A DNA stretch of 64,000 bases from DOZZ01 sp963792655 (GTDB taxonomy: Bacteria; Acidobacteriota; Terriglobia; Bryobacterales; Bryobacteraceae). A program made the translations under genes and the position numbers. Positions 53,379 through 62,275 of the stretch are shown piece by piece (position 1 is the stretch's first letter; the number at the start of each line of letters is the position of its first letter). The notes under the pieces are model-generated. The model did no database searches, was not told where the DNA came from, and was given only the letters and a program-made list of their open reading frames with translations. The stretch is from NCBI GenBank assembly GCA_963792655.1, contig CAWBWU010000006.1, forward strand, positions 186,001-250,000, given 5' to 3'.

Positions 53379-53454
53379 CGTCAGAGGCGCGACTGCAGGA
53401 AGCGCATTGCCCCGGATTCGGCTGTCCGGAATGCGCAGCCTTTCGCCTCTGACG
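53379..53454. repeat. Dispersed repeat A, full nested hairpin
   Basis: The outer 11-bp perfect stem (CGTCAGAGGCG at 53379-53389 with its complement at 53444-53454) encloses an inner stem (GCGCATT at 53402-53408 with AATGCGC at 53430-53436, continued by CCGGA/TCCGG). It lies eight bases after a stop codon. The left side is repeated at 14173-14189. Confidence 0.75.
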
Positions 53455-53476
53455 TAACGCAGTTTCAACTACTCCG

Positions 53477-55474
53477 CTACCAAACCCTGCACGCGTTCGA
53501 GCTGATCATCTTGTCCCCGGCTTTGCATCCGAAGGCCTGCTGAAACTCCGGCATATTCACCAGGACGCCGTTCGCACGGAAGCGGCCGGCCGAGTGCGGG
53601 TCCGTGTAAGCCGCCATGCGGGCTGATTCATCAGTACGATTTTCACACCACACCTGCGCCCAGGCGATGAAGAACCGCTGCTCCGGCGCGAAGCCATCGA
53701 TCTTCGTCTTTTTCACATCGCCGCGGTCGAGTGCATCTTCGAGCGCCATATAGGCCAGCCGCAATCCGCCGTTGTCGGCTGCGTTTTCGCCGAGCGTGAG
53801 CTTGCCGTTCTGCTTCACGTCGTCGACCGCCACGAAATTGCCGTACTCATCCACCACGCAATCTGTGCGCTGGACGAATTTCTTGCGGTCGTCTTCCGTC
53901 CACCAATTGCGCAGATTGCCTTGGCCGTCGTACTGGCTGCCCTGGTCGTCGAAGCCGTGCGTCAGTTCATGCCCGACCACCGCGCCGATGCCGCCATAAT
54001 TCGCAGCATCATCGCCGCCCTTGTAGTAAAAAGGCGGCTGCAGTATTCCCGCCGGGAAGTTGATGTTATTCTGCGGCGGGTTATAGTACGCGTTCACGGT
54101 AGGCGGCGTCATCCCCCACTCCATCTTGTCCACCGGCTTGCCGATCTTATCCAGATTGCGTTTGCGTTCAAAAGCGGCGGCGCGCAGCTCATTTCCGACA
54201 GCGTCGCCTCGCACGACACTGAACTTTTCGTAGTCTCGCCACTTCTCCGGGAAACCGATCTTGTTCGCGACGCTCTTGAGCTTGTCCAGCGCTTGCTTCT
54301 TCGTGGCGTCGCTCATCCACGTCAGCGAGTCGATGTCCTTCGCCATCTCGGTCTCGATTTCGCCGACCATCTTGAGCGTCCGCGCTTTGCCTTCCTGCCC
54401 AAAGGCCTGCTCAACGTAGATCTGTCCTAGCGCTTCGCCGAGTGCGCGATCAGTCGCCTGCACACAGCGCTTCCATCGGACCTGTTGTTCTTTCGCACCA
54501 GTCAGAATTCTGCCGTTGAAATTGAAGCTCTCTTCGTCGAAGCGCGCCGGAAGCATAGCTGCGGCATCGCGCAACACGTGCCAGTCCAGATACGTCTTGA
54601 GGTCATCCAGGCTGGTCGATGTGAGCACGGCGTCGAGCCCCTTCACGAAGTCGGGCATTCCCACGTTCAGCGTCGGCACCGATACGTGCATGCCGTTGAA
54701 GTAGACTTTCCAATCGAAGTCGGGCGCGAGGGTGTCGAGTTCGCTCGTTGCCATCTTGTGATAGCGCTTGTTCGGATCGCGCAATGTCACTCGATCGAGC
54801 GAAACTTTTGCGAGTTGCGTCTCGATGTTCATGACTGCAGCCGCCTCGGCCTTCGCCTTCTCGGCTGAGTGCCCCATCAGCTCAAACATCTTCTGCACGT
54901 GTGCCTGATACTTCTCGCGCGTCTCAACCGACTTCGCATCGGTTTTTAAGTAGTAATCGCGATCGGGAAGCGAGATGCCGCCTTGCCCGATGTTCGCGAT
55001 GACCTGCGTGGCATCCTTAGCATCCTGCGCCGCACCGAAGCCGAAGAACGCGGGAACGCCATCGTAATGTAAGTCGGCGGTCACTTCCGCGAGTTGGCTC
55101 TTGCTCGTGATCTTGGCGATGCGGTCCAGCTCCGGCTGAATCGGGCTCAGTCCTTTCGCCTCGATGGCTTTGGTATCCATGCACGACGCGTAGTAGTCGC
55201 CCACCTTCTTCTCGTTCGGTGTGTGCTCGTTTGCAGGGCTCGCGAGCTTTTCCGTGATCTGATGCAACACGACACGGTTTCTTTCTGCCAATTCGTTAAA
55301 GCGCGACCAGCGTGCCTGATCCGAAGGGATCGGATTAGTCTTCCGCCAGGTACCGCAAGCGTATTGATAGAAATCATCACAAGGCTTGGCGGAGGTGTCC
55401 ATAGCCTTCGGGTCAATGCCCGTTTGCGCGAAAACCGGAGCCATGACCAAAGCAAATAAAACCAAGAGACGCAT
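53477..55474 (-). CDS. pepO: M13-family zinc metallopeptidase (neprilysin/PepO-like), exported
   Basis: A 665-residue peptidase. The signal peptide (RLLVLFALVMAPVFAQ) is followed by the M13 N-terminal domain (CDDFYQYACGTWRKTNPIP) and the catalytic domain with zinc motif GHELTHGFDDQGSQYDG, the third ligand in GENAADNGGLRLA, and the NAYYNPPQNNINFPAG substrate-binding segment. Oligopeptides are cleaved outside the cytoplasm. The ATG at 55474 is preferred because longer in-frame starts place 54 charged residues before the signal peptide. The C-terminal CRVW is typical (CxxW). Confidence 0.94.
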   Translation of the reverse strand: MRLLVLFALVMAPVFAQTGIDPKAMDTSAKPCDDFYQYACGTWRKTNPIPSDQARWSRFNELAERNRVVLHQITEKLASPANEHTPNEKKVGDYYASCMDTKAIEAKGLSPIQPELDRIAKITSKSQLAEVTADLHYDGVPAFFGFGAAQDAKDATQVIANIGQGGISLPDRDYYLKTDAKSVETREKYQAHVQKMFELMGHSAEKAKAEAAAVMNIETQLAKVSLDRVTLRDPNKRYHKMATSELDTLAPDFDWKVYFNGMHVSVPTLNVGMPDFVKGLDAVLTSTSLDDLKTYLDWHVLRDAAAMLPARFDEESFNFNGRILTGAKEQQVRWKRCVQATDRALGEALGQIYVEQAFGQEGKARTLKMVGEIETEMAKDIDSLTWMSDATKKQALDKLKSVANKIGFPEKWRDYEKFSVVRGDAVGNELRAAAFERKRNLDKIGKPVDKMEWGMTPPTVNAYYNPPQNNINFPAGILQPPFYYKGGDDAANYGGIGAVVGHELTHGFDDQGSQYDGQGNLRNWWTEDDRKKFVQRTDCVVDEYGNFVAVDDVKQNGKLTLGENAADNGGLRLAYMALEDALDRGDVKKTKIDGFAPEQRFFIAWAQVWCENRTDESARMAAYTDPHSAGRFRANGVLVNMPEFQQAFGCKAGDKMISSNACRVW

Positions 55475-55511
55475 AACGCCGAGTTTAACGGATTCGAAAT
55501 AAACCTGTCGC

Positions 55512-56189
55512 TTAGAGACGCGGCGGCATGGTGATGACGATCGCGCTTGCGCCAGACTCGCCGGTGCCGCGATAGGCGTGATTTTCACTCGAATCGAAAT
55601 AGATGCTGTCACCTGCCTTGAGCGGGTGGTCCTCATCCTGGTAGCGAATTACCATTTCTCCGCTAACAATAAAGAGAAATTCGGAACCGTCGTGAAAATG
55701 TTCATGAACGTTGGCCGGATCCCGCGGGGGGAATTCTGCCAGATACGCCTGCATCGACTTGCCTTGCGCCGAAAAGGCCAGGCATTCAAAAAAGTAGGAG
55801 GGCAGCGGCGAGTCTGGGCGTTCGGGAAAGCGCAAGCGCTCCGCGCTCCGAACGATCGTGAAGATGCGCCGCCGTTTGCGATCATCAAAAAAGTAGTCGA
55901 GCCCGACGTCAAACACAATCGCGATCCTGGCTAGCGTAGGGAGCGTCGGAACCATCTTGCCGGTCTCGAGTTGCGACAGCATCGAGGCCGACAATCCGGT
56001 GTGTTTCCCCAAGTCCACTAGCGCGATTTTCTTCTTCAGTCGCAACTGACGCAGCTTCCGAGAAAGCTCGTATGTCGACAGGAGCCGCTGAATGGTGTCT
56101 TCGCTCGACTCGGGGCTTAAATCGGGATTAGCCACGGTTAAATTCCGTGCCTCGATTTTATCACCACTGAATCCATCTTCCTGTGTCAC
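55512..56189 (-). CDS. XRE-family regulator with C-terminal cupin domain
   Basis: A protein of about 225 residues (269 with the furthest upstream start). The helix-turn-helix region is IALVDLGKHTGLSASMLSQL then LETGKMVPTLPTLARIA. The cupin at the C-terminus has ANVHEHFHDGSEFLFIVSGE and FDSSENHAYRG. Such regulators sense a small molecule, often linked to amino acid or polyamine use, and repress nearby genes. GTG at 56189 is favoured because the upstream extension reads into the 5' region of the divergent sigma factor gene. The M13 peptidase gene lies 37 bases downstream on the same strand. Confidence 0.85.
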   Translation of the reverse strand: MTQEDGFSGDKIEARNLTVANPDLSPESSEDTIQRLLSTYELSRKLRQLRLKKKIALVDLGKHTGLSASMLSQLETGKMVPTLPTLARIAIVFDVGLDYFFDDRKRRRIFTIVRSAERLRFPERPDSPLPSYFFECLAFSAQGKSMQAYLAEFPPRDPANVHEHFHDGSEFLFIVSGEMVIRYQDEDHPLKAGDSIYFDSSENHAYRGTGESGASAIVITMPPRL

Positions 56190-56258
56190 TGAAATCGGGT
56201 GAGTCGGACGGCTATTCTGAGGTGTCACATAGCTACTGACTTCCGGCAGGAGCGCCCG

Positions 56259-56879
56259 ATGCAAAACAATCTGAGTGTCTTTGAAAACCTGAACGACGAC
56301 GACCTGGTCTCTGAATCGCAAAGCGGTTCACACGAGGCATTTGAACTGTTGATGCATCGGCATTTCCCCAACTCCTTCAAGCTCGCGCTTTCCATTCTGC
56401 GTGACCGGCAGGAGGCCGAAGATGAAGTGCAGAACGCTTATTGGAAGGCGTTCCAGCACATCGGCCAGTTCCAGCGCGATGCGAAGTTTTCGACGTGGAT
56501 GACGCGCATCGTCGTGAACCAGTGCCTGATGCGGTTGCGCAAAACTCGCCGCGCGAAATTCCTGTACATTGACGACGCGCTGATCGGCGAAGACCGCGGC
56601 ACTTTCGAACTGGTGGATGACACGGAATCGCCCGAGTCTACGGTAGGCAGCAAGGAACTCTCGGAACTGTTGAAACGCGAAATCAGCCGCATCCCGCCGA
56701 TGCTGCGGAACGTGTTTGTATTGCGCGATGTGGACGAACTGGCGATGCCCGAAGTGGCCCAGCGCCTGGGCATCTCCGTCGCAGCCGCCAAAAGCCGCCT
56801 GCTCCGAGCCCGCCTGGAACTGCGCCAACGCCTCGAAAAACACTGCGGCCGCCTGGGCCACGCCACACTAACTGCGTAA
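56259..56879 (+). CDS. ECF-family RNA polymerase sigma factor
   Basis: A 206-residue sigma factor related to the one at 52.1 kb. Region 2 has HRHFPNSFKLALSILRDRQE and FSTWMTRIVVNQCLMRLRK; region 4 has PPMLRNVFVLRDVDELAMPE and ISVAAAKSRLLRARLELR. The ATG at 56259 follows AGGAG with good spacing, so the longer start at 56199 is not needed. No anti-sigma gene is next to it; tRNA-Glu follows. It is divergent from the XRE-cupin regulator, which could control it. Confidence 0.9.
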   Translation: MQNNLSVFENLNDDDLVSESQSGSHEAFELLMHRHFPNSFKLALSILRDRQEAEDEVQNAYWKAFQHIGQFQRDAKFSTWMTRIVVNQCLMRLRKTRRAKFLYIDDALIGEDRGTFELVDDTESPESTVGSKELSELLKREISRIPPMLRNVFVLRDVDELAMPEVAQRLGISVAAAKSRLLRARLELRQRLEKHCGRLGHATLTA

Positions 56880-56886
56880 CGCGCGC

Positions 56887-56892
56887 TACAAT
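56887..56892 (+). promoter_or_regulatory. -10 box of the tRNA-Glu promoter
   Basis: TACAAT begins 8 bases after the sigma factor stop codon and ends ten bases before tRNA-Glu, so a transcript would start about four bases before the tRNA. Confidence 0.5.
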
Positions 56893-56902
56893 GAGTGCTG
56901 CT

Positions 56903-56977
56903 GGCGCTATCGTCTAATGGTTAGGACGGAGCCCTCTCAAGGCTTAAATACGGGTTCGACTCCCGTTAGCGCTACCA
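56903..56977 (+). tRNA. tRNA-Glu (anticodon CTC), CCA encoded
   Basis: A cloverleaf with acceptor GGCGCTA/TAGCGCT (G-U at the first pair), anticodon loop CTCTCAA with anticodon CTC, T-arm ACGGG/CCCGT with loop TTCGACT, and CCA at 56975-56977. It reads GAG codons. Confidence 0.93.
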
Positions 56978-57090
56978 ACCCGCCCCACTCCTCATCATAG
57001 GTTTACCGTCAGAGGCTTTACGAACGGGAGCGCAGTGGTCTGGGTTCAGCGATTCAGAATGCGTGAGCCTATCCAGCCGGTGCAAATACA

Positions 57091-57125
57091 AAATGGGCTG
57101 CAACGGTTTCCCGTGCAGCCCATTT
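57091..57125. terminator. Bidirectional hairpin terminator
   Basis: A perfect 12-bp stem (57091-57102 with 57114-57125; AAATGGGCTGCA) with T-rich sequence on both sides. It ends the small secreted-protein gene on the minus strand and may also stop transcripts leaving tRNA-Glu. Confidence 0.88.
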
Positions 57126-57144
57126 TCTTGCCGAAAACTAGTTT

Positions 57145-57444
57145 CTAACGCCGATCGCCGTCGGCATCGGGATGCGTGTGGCGCCAGCGCCAGTATTCCT
57201 GCTGTTGCCGCTTGTTCATCTTTGACCACTCGCGCTGGTCCCGGTGCTGGTCTTGCCAGTAGCGGTTATAGGCACGATTCTCGTTGTCGTTCCATTCGTG
57301 CCAATCGCGGCCTTGGCGGTCATAGTACCGTTGCGTGCGGTGCTCGCGATTTTGGTCGTCCCGGTCATGGTCCTGCGCGAATCCCAAGGACGCCGGTGTG
57401 ATGAGAGCCGCGCTCAGCAGTAATGCAGATAAGAAGTTCTTCAT
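57145..57444 (-). CDS. Small secreted hydrophilic protein
   Basis: A 99-residue protein with a clean signal peptide (FLSALLLSAALITPASLGFA) and a mature part rich in Arg, Asp, His, Gln, Trp and Tyr (RYYDRQGRDWHEWNDNENRA, YNRYWQDQHRDQREW). Similar small WxWxD-rich exported proteins are frequent in Acidobacteria and have no known function. The ATG at 57444 follows GGAGG; the longer in-frame start at 57477 would put a hydrophilic stretch before the signal peptide. It has its own terminator. Confidence 0.8.
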   Translation of the reverse strand: MKNFLSALLLSAALITPASLGFAQDHDRDDQNREHRTQRYYDRQGRDWHEWNDNENRAYNRYWQDQHRDQREWSKMNKRQQQEYWRWRHTHPDADGDRR

Positions 57445-57497
57445 CTGTTTCTTGCCTCCACATATGAATAAGCACATGGAGCGCCAAACGACCTTAC

Positions 57498-58514
57498 CTA
57501 AGCAGGTTGTCGCACACCGTACACGCGGTCGTAGTACTCGCGATATTCGCCGCTGGTCGCCCGCCTGACCCAGGCTTCGTTCTGCTGATACCAGGCAACC
57601 GTATCGCGGAGTCCTTCATCGAAACCGATCTCAGGCCGCCAGTTCAACTCGCGCGTGATTTTCGAGTGATCCACTGCGTAACGCCGGTCATGCCCCAAGC
57701 GGTCGGCCACCGTCGTCAGTAACGACTCGGGTCTACCGGCCAGCTTCAGCACTCGGTGCAGCACGTCCCTGTTCCGCATCAGGTTGCTGCCGCCGATGTG
57801 GTAAGTTTCACCCGCGTGGCCGTGTTCCAGAACCGCGAAAAGCGCCCGCGTATTATCGGCAACGTGGATCCAATCGCGCACCTGTAAGCCATCGCCATAG
57901 ACCGGAATGGGCCGGCCGGCGAATGCGTTGCTGATCGCGAGCGGCAACAGCTTCTCGGGAAACTGATAAGGCCCGTAGTTGTTGCTCGTGCGCGTGATCA
58001 CCGTGTCCAAACCAAACGTGTGAGCGGCGGCGCGCACCAGATGCTCGGCGGCCGTCTTGCTCGCCGCATACGGACTGCTCGGGTTGAGCGGCGAATCCTC
58101 TCGAAAGAACTGCCCTTCGTCGATGCTGCCGCCCACTTCATCGGTTGAGATGTGGAGGAACCGGCGCACTTTGCGCGCGCGTGCACAATCGAGCAACACC
58201 TGAGTGCCGAGCACGTTCGTCCGCACAAATTCTGCCGCGCTCAGAATGCTTCGGTCAACGTGAGACTCGGCTGCGAAGTGAACGATCGCATCGCAATTCT
58301 CCGGCAGTGCGGCATGTACCGCCTCGGCGTCACAGATGTCCCCGGCCACCATGCTGTAGCCCGGATGTTTTTCGATCGAGCTCAGGTTTTCCAGATTGCC
58401 GGCGTAAGTCAGCTTGTCGAAATTGATCACCGGCTGCGAGGGATAAAGCCGGACCCAGTCGCGCACAAACTGCGAGCCGATAAAGCCCGCGCCGCCGGTA
58501 ACGAAAACCGCCAT
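57498..58514 (-). CDS. rmlB: dTDP-glucose 4,6-dehydratase
   Basis: A complete 338-residue SDR enzyme that converts dTDP-glucose to dTDP-4-keto-6-deoxyglucose on the way to rhamnose and related sugars. The NAD motif is FVTGGAGFIGSQFV at the N-terminus, THISTDEV-type active site (ISTDEVGGSI) with catalytic Asp-Glu, YAASK with the catalytic Tyr and Lys, and TRTSNNYGPYQFPEKLLPL for substrate binding. The ATG at 58514 shares its A with the TAA stop of the glycosidase gene. No other rml gene is adjacent. Confidence 0.93.
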   Translation of the reverse strand: MAVFVTGGAGFIGSQFVRDWVRLYPSQPVINFDKLTYAGNLENLSSIEKHPGYSMVAGDICDAEAVHAALPENCDAIVHFAAESHVDRSILSAAEFVRTNVLGTQVLLDCARARKVRRFLHISTDEVGGSIDEGQFFREDSPLNPSSPYAASKTAAEHLVRAAAHTFGLDTVITRTSNNYGPYQFPEKLLPLAISNAFAGRPIPVYGDGLQVRDWIHVADNTRALFAVLEHGHAGETYHIGGSNLMRNRDVLHRVLKLAGRPESLLTTVADRLGHDRRYAVDHSKITRELNWRPEIGFDEGLRDTVAWYQQNEAWVRRATSGEYREYYDRVYGVRQPA

Positions 58515-60487
58515 TACTCGGTACTCCGCGACTGAAACGGCACCCACACTTCCATCGGCAATGATCCACGGTTCGCCCATGCGTAGTAGGGGATGAACGT
58601 CAAACGCGTCGGCTTACGCGGCGCTGCTCGAGTACTCAACTCGTGATAGAGCGGTTCGGAGGCGAGCGCTTTCTGCGTCATGAACCCGGCGTGCTCAAGC
58701 ACCATCAGACCGCCGAGCAAACTGGGGCGATACTCGGCCTTGAAGTCAGCCGGTGAACCGGCAAGCGTCACGTCGAACAGCGACGGTAGCTCCGGTTGAT
58801 CGGCGCTCTCGAGACAGTAGACAAGTGGTCCGCGCTCCACCGCGACGCGTCCTGCATCTTCGCGCAGCAGCGGATTGGCCGTCATCAGCCGCGTTCGCAT
58901 GTCGAGCTGTAAGTCGATCTTGTCGCCTGCATGCCACGCGCGGCGAATCTCATAAAATTGACCGGGCGCCGGAGTGCTGGTCCAGGGCTTCCCATTCACC
59001 AGCACGCGCGTATTTGTCGACCACGCGGGAATGCGCAGGTAGATGCCGGTGGGCGAAGTCTGCTGCATCTTTACGTCGAAGTGCACCGCGCCCTGCCACG
59101 GATATTCGGTCTTCTGTTCGATCTCTACCCCTGACCCGTCCGGCAGATGCCACGTCATGTTCGAGGCGTGGTAGAGGTTCACATACACGCCTTTGTCGTT
59201 CACGCCATACATGTACCCAGGCAGCGCGGCGAAGGTGCGCTCGAGGTTTGGGGGACAGCAGGTAGTCTCGTACCAGGGGTTGCGAATCTTCTCGCCGGTG
59301 GACTCAAGCGGGTTGCGGTAACAATAGGTGGTGCCGTCGAGCGACATGCCCGAGTCGATGCCGTTGTACAGCGCTCGCTCCATCACATCGCCGTAACGCG
59401 AATCCGCCGTTGCCATCAGCATGCGCCACTGAAACATCAGATTGGCAATGGCCGCGCAGCTTTCGCCGTAAGCCTGCTGGTTCGGCAGTTCATACGCAAC
59501 ACCGAACGCTTCGTTCGATGCGCGCGATCCAACACCACCGGTGATGTACATCTTCGACGAAGTCAGATCATTCCAAAGCAGGTTCAGCGTCTTCCAATAC
59601 GCCGCGTCACCCGTTTCGAGATAGTAATCGGTAGCACCGCTCATCGCGTACATGGCGCGCACAGCGTGCCCTTCTACCTGCGTGCGGCTGGTGAACGGCT
59701 TGCCGCTGAACATATAAACCAAACCGGCGTCGCTGATCTTTAAGCGCTGCTGTTCCACGCCGCTGAACAGATATCCGGCAAGATCCAGATCTTTACGGTT
59801 GCCCGTGGTTCGATAGAGCTCGACCAGCGCCATCTCAAGCTCTGGATGCCCCGTGAGCAGCGGACGCTTGGGCGCAGGCCCAAAATTCGCAATGAGGTAA
59901 TCGGCATACTTGATGCCTCCGTCGAGCAGCTTGCGATCACCCGTCGCGCGGTAGTACGCGATTGCGCCTTGCAACAGGTGGCCAAGGTTATACAGCTCAT
60001 GCGATCGGTTCATCTCCGTAAATCGCAACGCTGCCTTCTCACCCTGATAGTAGGTGTTCAGATAGCCACTCGGCTCCTGCGCGGCGAGAATGTCGACGAT
60101 CATCGAGTCGATGGTCTTGCGCAGTTCCGGGCGGTCGCCCGACTGGAGCACAAACGCCGCGGCCTCGATCCACTTGTAGATATCGGAGTCGGTATAAACC
60201 GGGCCGATGTGCGTGGCCTGCGTCGACTTGCCCGAGAGCCGCCGGAAGTTGTTCATAATGCCGTGGTCTTCCAACTCCTGCAGCATCGTCGGCACGCTGC
60301 GGTCGGCATTGATCTGCATCCGCTTTGCCCAGAAGCCGTCGTGCATCTTCACACTCGACACCGGCAGGTCGCGCAGCTTGGCCGACGGCGAGTGATCGAG
60401 ATACAAGATGCCTTGCGACTTCCAGGAATCGTCAGTCTGAGCGTGAATCAAAGCAGCGGTAAAGACGGCACATAGCAGGATGCGCAT
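58514..60487 (-). CDS. Glycoside hydrolase family 127 (beta-L-arabinofuranosidase-like), exported
   Basis: A 657-residue protein with signal peptide ILLCAVFTAALIHAQ. Catalytic features of GH127 are present: YGESCAAIANLMFQWRM (E342, C344) and YETTCCPPNLERT (C410, C411), which match the zinc-binding Glu-Cys-Cys-Cys set of the Bifidobacterium enzyme HypBA1, where one of these cysteines is the nucleophile. It should release L-arabinofuranose or a similar sugar from plant or microbial glycans. The stop codon overlaps the rmlB start (TAATG), an unexpected coupling of a glycosidase with nucleotide-sugar synthesis. Confidence 0.9.
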   Translation of the reverse strand: MRILLCAVFTAALIHAQTDDSWKSQGILYLDHSPSAKLRDLPVSSVKMHDGFWAKRMQINADRSVPTMLQELEDHGIMNNFRRLSGKSTQATHIGPVYTDSDIYKWIEAAAFVLQSGDRPELRKTIDSMIVDILAAQEPSGYLNTYYQGEKAALRFTEMNRSHELYNLGHLLQGAIAYYRATGDRKLLDGGIKYADYLIANFGPAPKRPLLTGHPELEMALVELYRTTGNRKDLDLAGYLFSGVEQQRLKISDAGLVYMFSGKPFTSRTQVEGHAVRAMYAMSGATDYYLETGDAAYWKTLNLLWNDLTSSKMYITGGVGSRASNEAFGVAYELPNQQAYGESCAAIANLMFQWRMLMATADSRYGDVMERALYNGIDSGMSLDGTTYCYRNPLESTGEKIRNPWYETTCCPPNLERTFAALPGYMYGVNDKGVYVNLYHASNMTWHLPDGSGVEIEQKTEYPWQGAVHFDVKMQQTSPTGIYLRIPAWSTNTRVLVNGKPWTSTPAPGQFYEIRRAWHAGDKIDLQLDMRTRLMTANPLLREDAGRVAVERGPLVYCLESADQPELPSLFDVTLAGSPADFKAEYRPSLLGGLMVLEHAGFMTQKALASEPLYHELSTRAAPRKPTRLTFIPYYAWANRGSLPMEVWVPFQSRSTE

Positions 60488-60523
60488 GCGAAACTCCCCC
60501 ACCATCTTAAGTCGGGGCGCGGC

Positions 60524-62275
60524 TTAGGATTCAAGCTTGAAGCGCGAATGTGCCAGATCGTATAGGCGGTGCCACAGGAGCCGGTGCGCAGCTACAACAA
60601 CAATGGCCATGACGATCGTTGCGGCGAGCAGCATGCGGAAGTTGCCCGCATCCGTTGCACGGCTGATAATCGCGCCCAGGCCTGTCGTCGAAAACGTCTG
60701 GCCCTTGAGCCGAAAGTACTCGGCGACAACACTGGCGTTCCATGCACCGCCGGATGCCGTAACCAATCCGGTCACCAGATAGGGAAAGATGCCCGGAAGG
60801 ATGAGCAGTTTCCACCGGGCCCACGGAGAAAAGCGGAAGATCGCTGCCGCTTCCTGGAGGTCGCTCGGGAGCGCCATCGCACCGGCAATCACGTTGAAGA
60901 GGATGTACCACTGGGTCCCAAGCAAGATCAGCAGGATGGACGCGATACCCATGCCGCCGCCGACCCGGATCAACAACAGCAACACAACCGGGAACAGCGC
61001 GGTCGCGGGTACCGACGCGCCGATCTGCGCAAACGGCTGCGCGAACTTCGCGATGCGGGGCCGCATGCCGATCGCAACGCCAACGGGAACAGTCCAGAGC
61101 AGACCAAGGATGAGCGCGGCCAACACGCGCAGGAATGTCGCGCCGGCGCCCCACAGGATTTCGACAAACTCGTGCGAGCGCAAACCCGCGAGTTCCGCGA
61201 TGCCGCGCGCGCATCCGTAGATGACGGCTATCACCGCGAACGCAATGATCAAGCGCTCACGCCAAACGTTGCGGCTGGTGTCGGCCACGCTCTTCTGCCG
61301 CTCGCGCCACTTCTCCGCGAAGTGATCGGTCAGCCGCTCACGCACCGGCGTACTGAAGCGGCGCTGCAGGAAATCTGCCGGCGCGGATTCGCGCAACAGT
61401 GTGAGTAGCGGGGAGCGCGGCACAGTTGCGGACTCCACCTGTTCGAACTTAAACTTCTGCGCCCACGCGAGGACCGTGCGCCAGACGATCTGGTCGATCA
61501 GCACGACGATGCTGATCATTGCGGCAAGGCCCCACAGAATCGCGCGTGTGTCGCCCTCGCTCGCTGCTGTCTGCAGATACGATCCGAGTCCCGGCAGCCG
61601 GAAGTCTCGCGTGCCCAGTACGAATTGCTCGCATGCCATCAAAAAGAACCATCCGCCGGCGACGGCCATGATGGAGTTCCACACCAGACCCATCGCAGCG
61701 AACGGAAGGTCCAACTGGATGAAGCGCTGCCAAGGACTGAAGTTGTAAACGCGCGTGGCCTCGCGCAGTTCGCGCGGAATGCCTTTCACCGACGAGTAAA
61801 AGCTGAACGCGATGTTCCACACTTGCCCGGTGAAGATCAGCAGAATGGAACCGAGTTCCACACCAACCTGATACTTCGGAAAAAGCGCGACCATCGCAAG
61901 CATCACACCCGGTAAGAAACTTAGCACCGGGATAGACTGCAGAATGTCGAGCAGTGGAATCAGAACTCGTTCGGCCTTCTTGCTGTAAGCCGCCACGTAC
62001 CCATAGAGAATCGCGAACACCAGGCTAAGCAGGTACGCGATAAACAGCCGCAGCAATGACAACGCCGCATAGCGCGGCAAAGCCCACGGGCTGAGCGAAA
62101 TGTTGACCGACGGCTGAAAGGGCCCGGCCCACGTTTGCGCAACACGAATTACTGCATAGAAGAAAGCAAGTCCCGCTGCGAATACGGCTACGTCCACCAG
62201 ACGCGATGCAATCCGCGCGGGCCGCGCCATGCTGGTTGCCGGCACCTGTGGCGGCGCGGTGGCGAGTGGCGTCAA
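60524..62275 (-). CDS. ABC transporter permease, NitT/TauT type, two permease domains in one chain
   Basis: A 583-residue membrane protein containing two BPD-type permease units in tandem. Each has its cytoplasmic coupling motif: EAxRVYNFSPWQRFIQLDLP (first) and EAAAIFRFSPWARWKLLILP (second). In most bacteria the NitT/TauT permease is a single unit that forms a homodimer, so here the dimer is encoded as one chain. It overlaps the stop/start of the ATPase gene by four bases. No periplasmic binding protein is in the window. Substrates of the family include nitrate, sulfonates, thiamin precursors and others. Confidence 0.88.
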   Translation of the reverse strand: MTPLATAPPQVPATSMARPARIASRLVDVAVFAAGLAFFYAVIRVAQTWAGPFQPSVNISLSPWALPRYAALSLLRLFIAYLLSLVFAILYGYVAAYSKKAERVLIPLLDILQSIPVLSFLPGVMLAMVALFPKYQVGVELGSILLIFTGQVWNIAFSFYSSVKGIPRELREATRVYNFSPWQRFIQLDLPFAAMGLVWNSIMAVAGGWFFLMACEQFVLGTRDFRLPGLGSYLQTAASEGDTRAILWGLAAMISIVVLIDQIVWRTVLAWAQKFKFEQVESATVPRSPLLTLLRESAPADFLQRRFSTPVRERLTDHFAEKWRERQKSVADTSRNVWRERLIIAFAVIAVIYGCARGIAELAGLRSHEFVEILWGAGATFLRVLAALILGLLWTVPVGVAIGMRPRIAKFAQPFAQIGASVPATALFPVVLLLLIRVGGGMGIASILLILLGTQWYILFNVIAGAMALPSDLQEAAAIFRFSPWARWKLLILPGIFPYLVTGLVTASGGAWNASVVAEYFRLKGQTFSTTGLGAIISRATDAGNFRMLLAATIVMAIVVVAAHRLLWHRLYDLAHSRFKLES

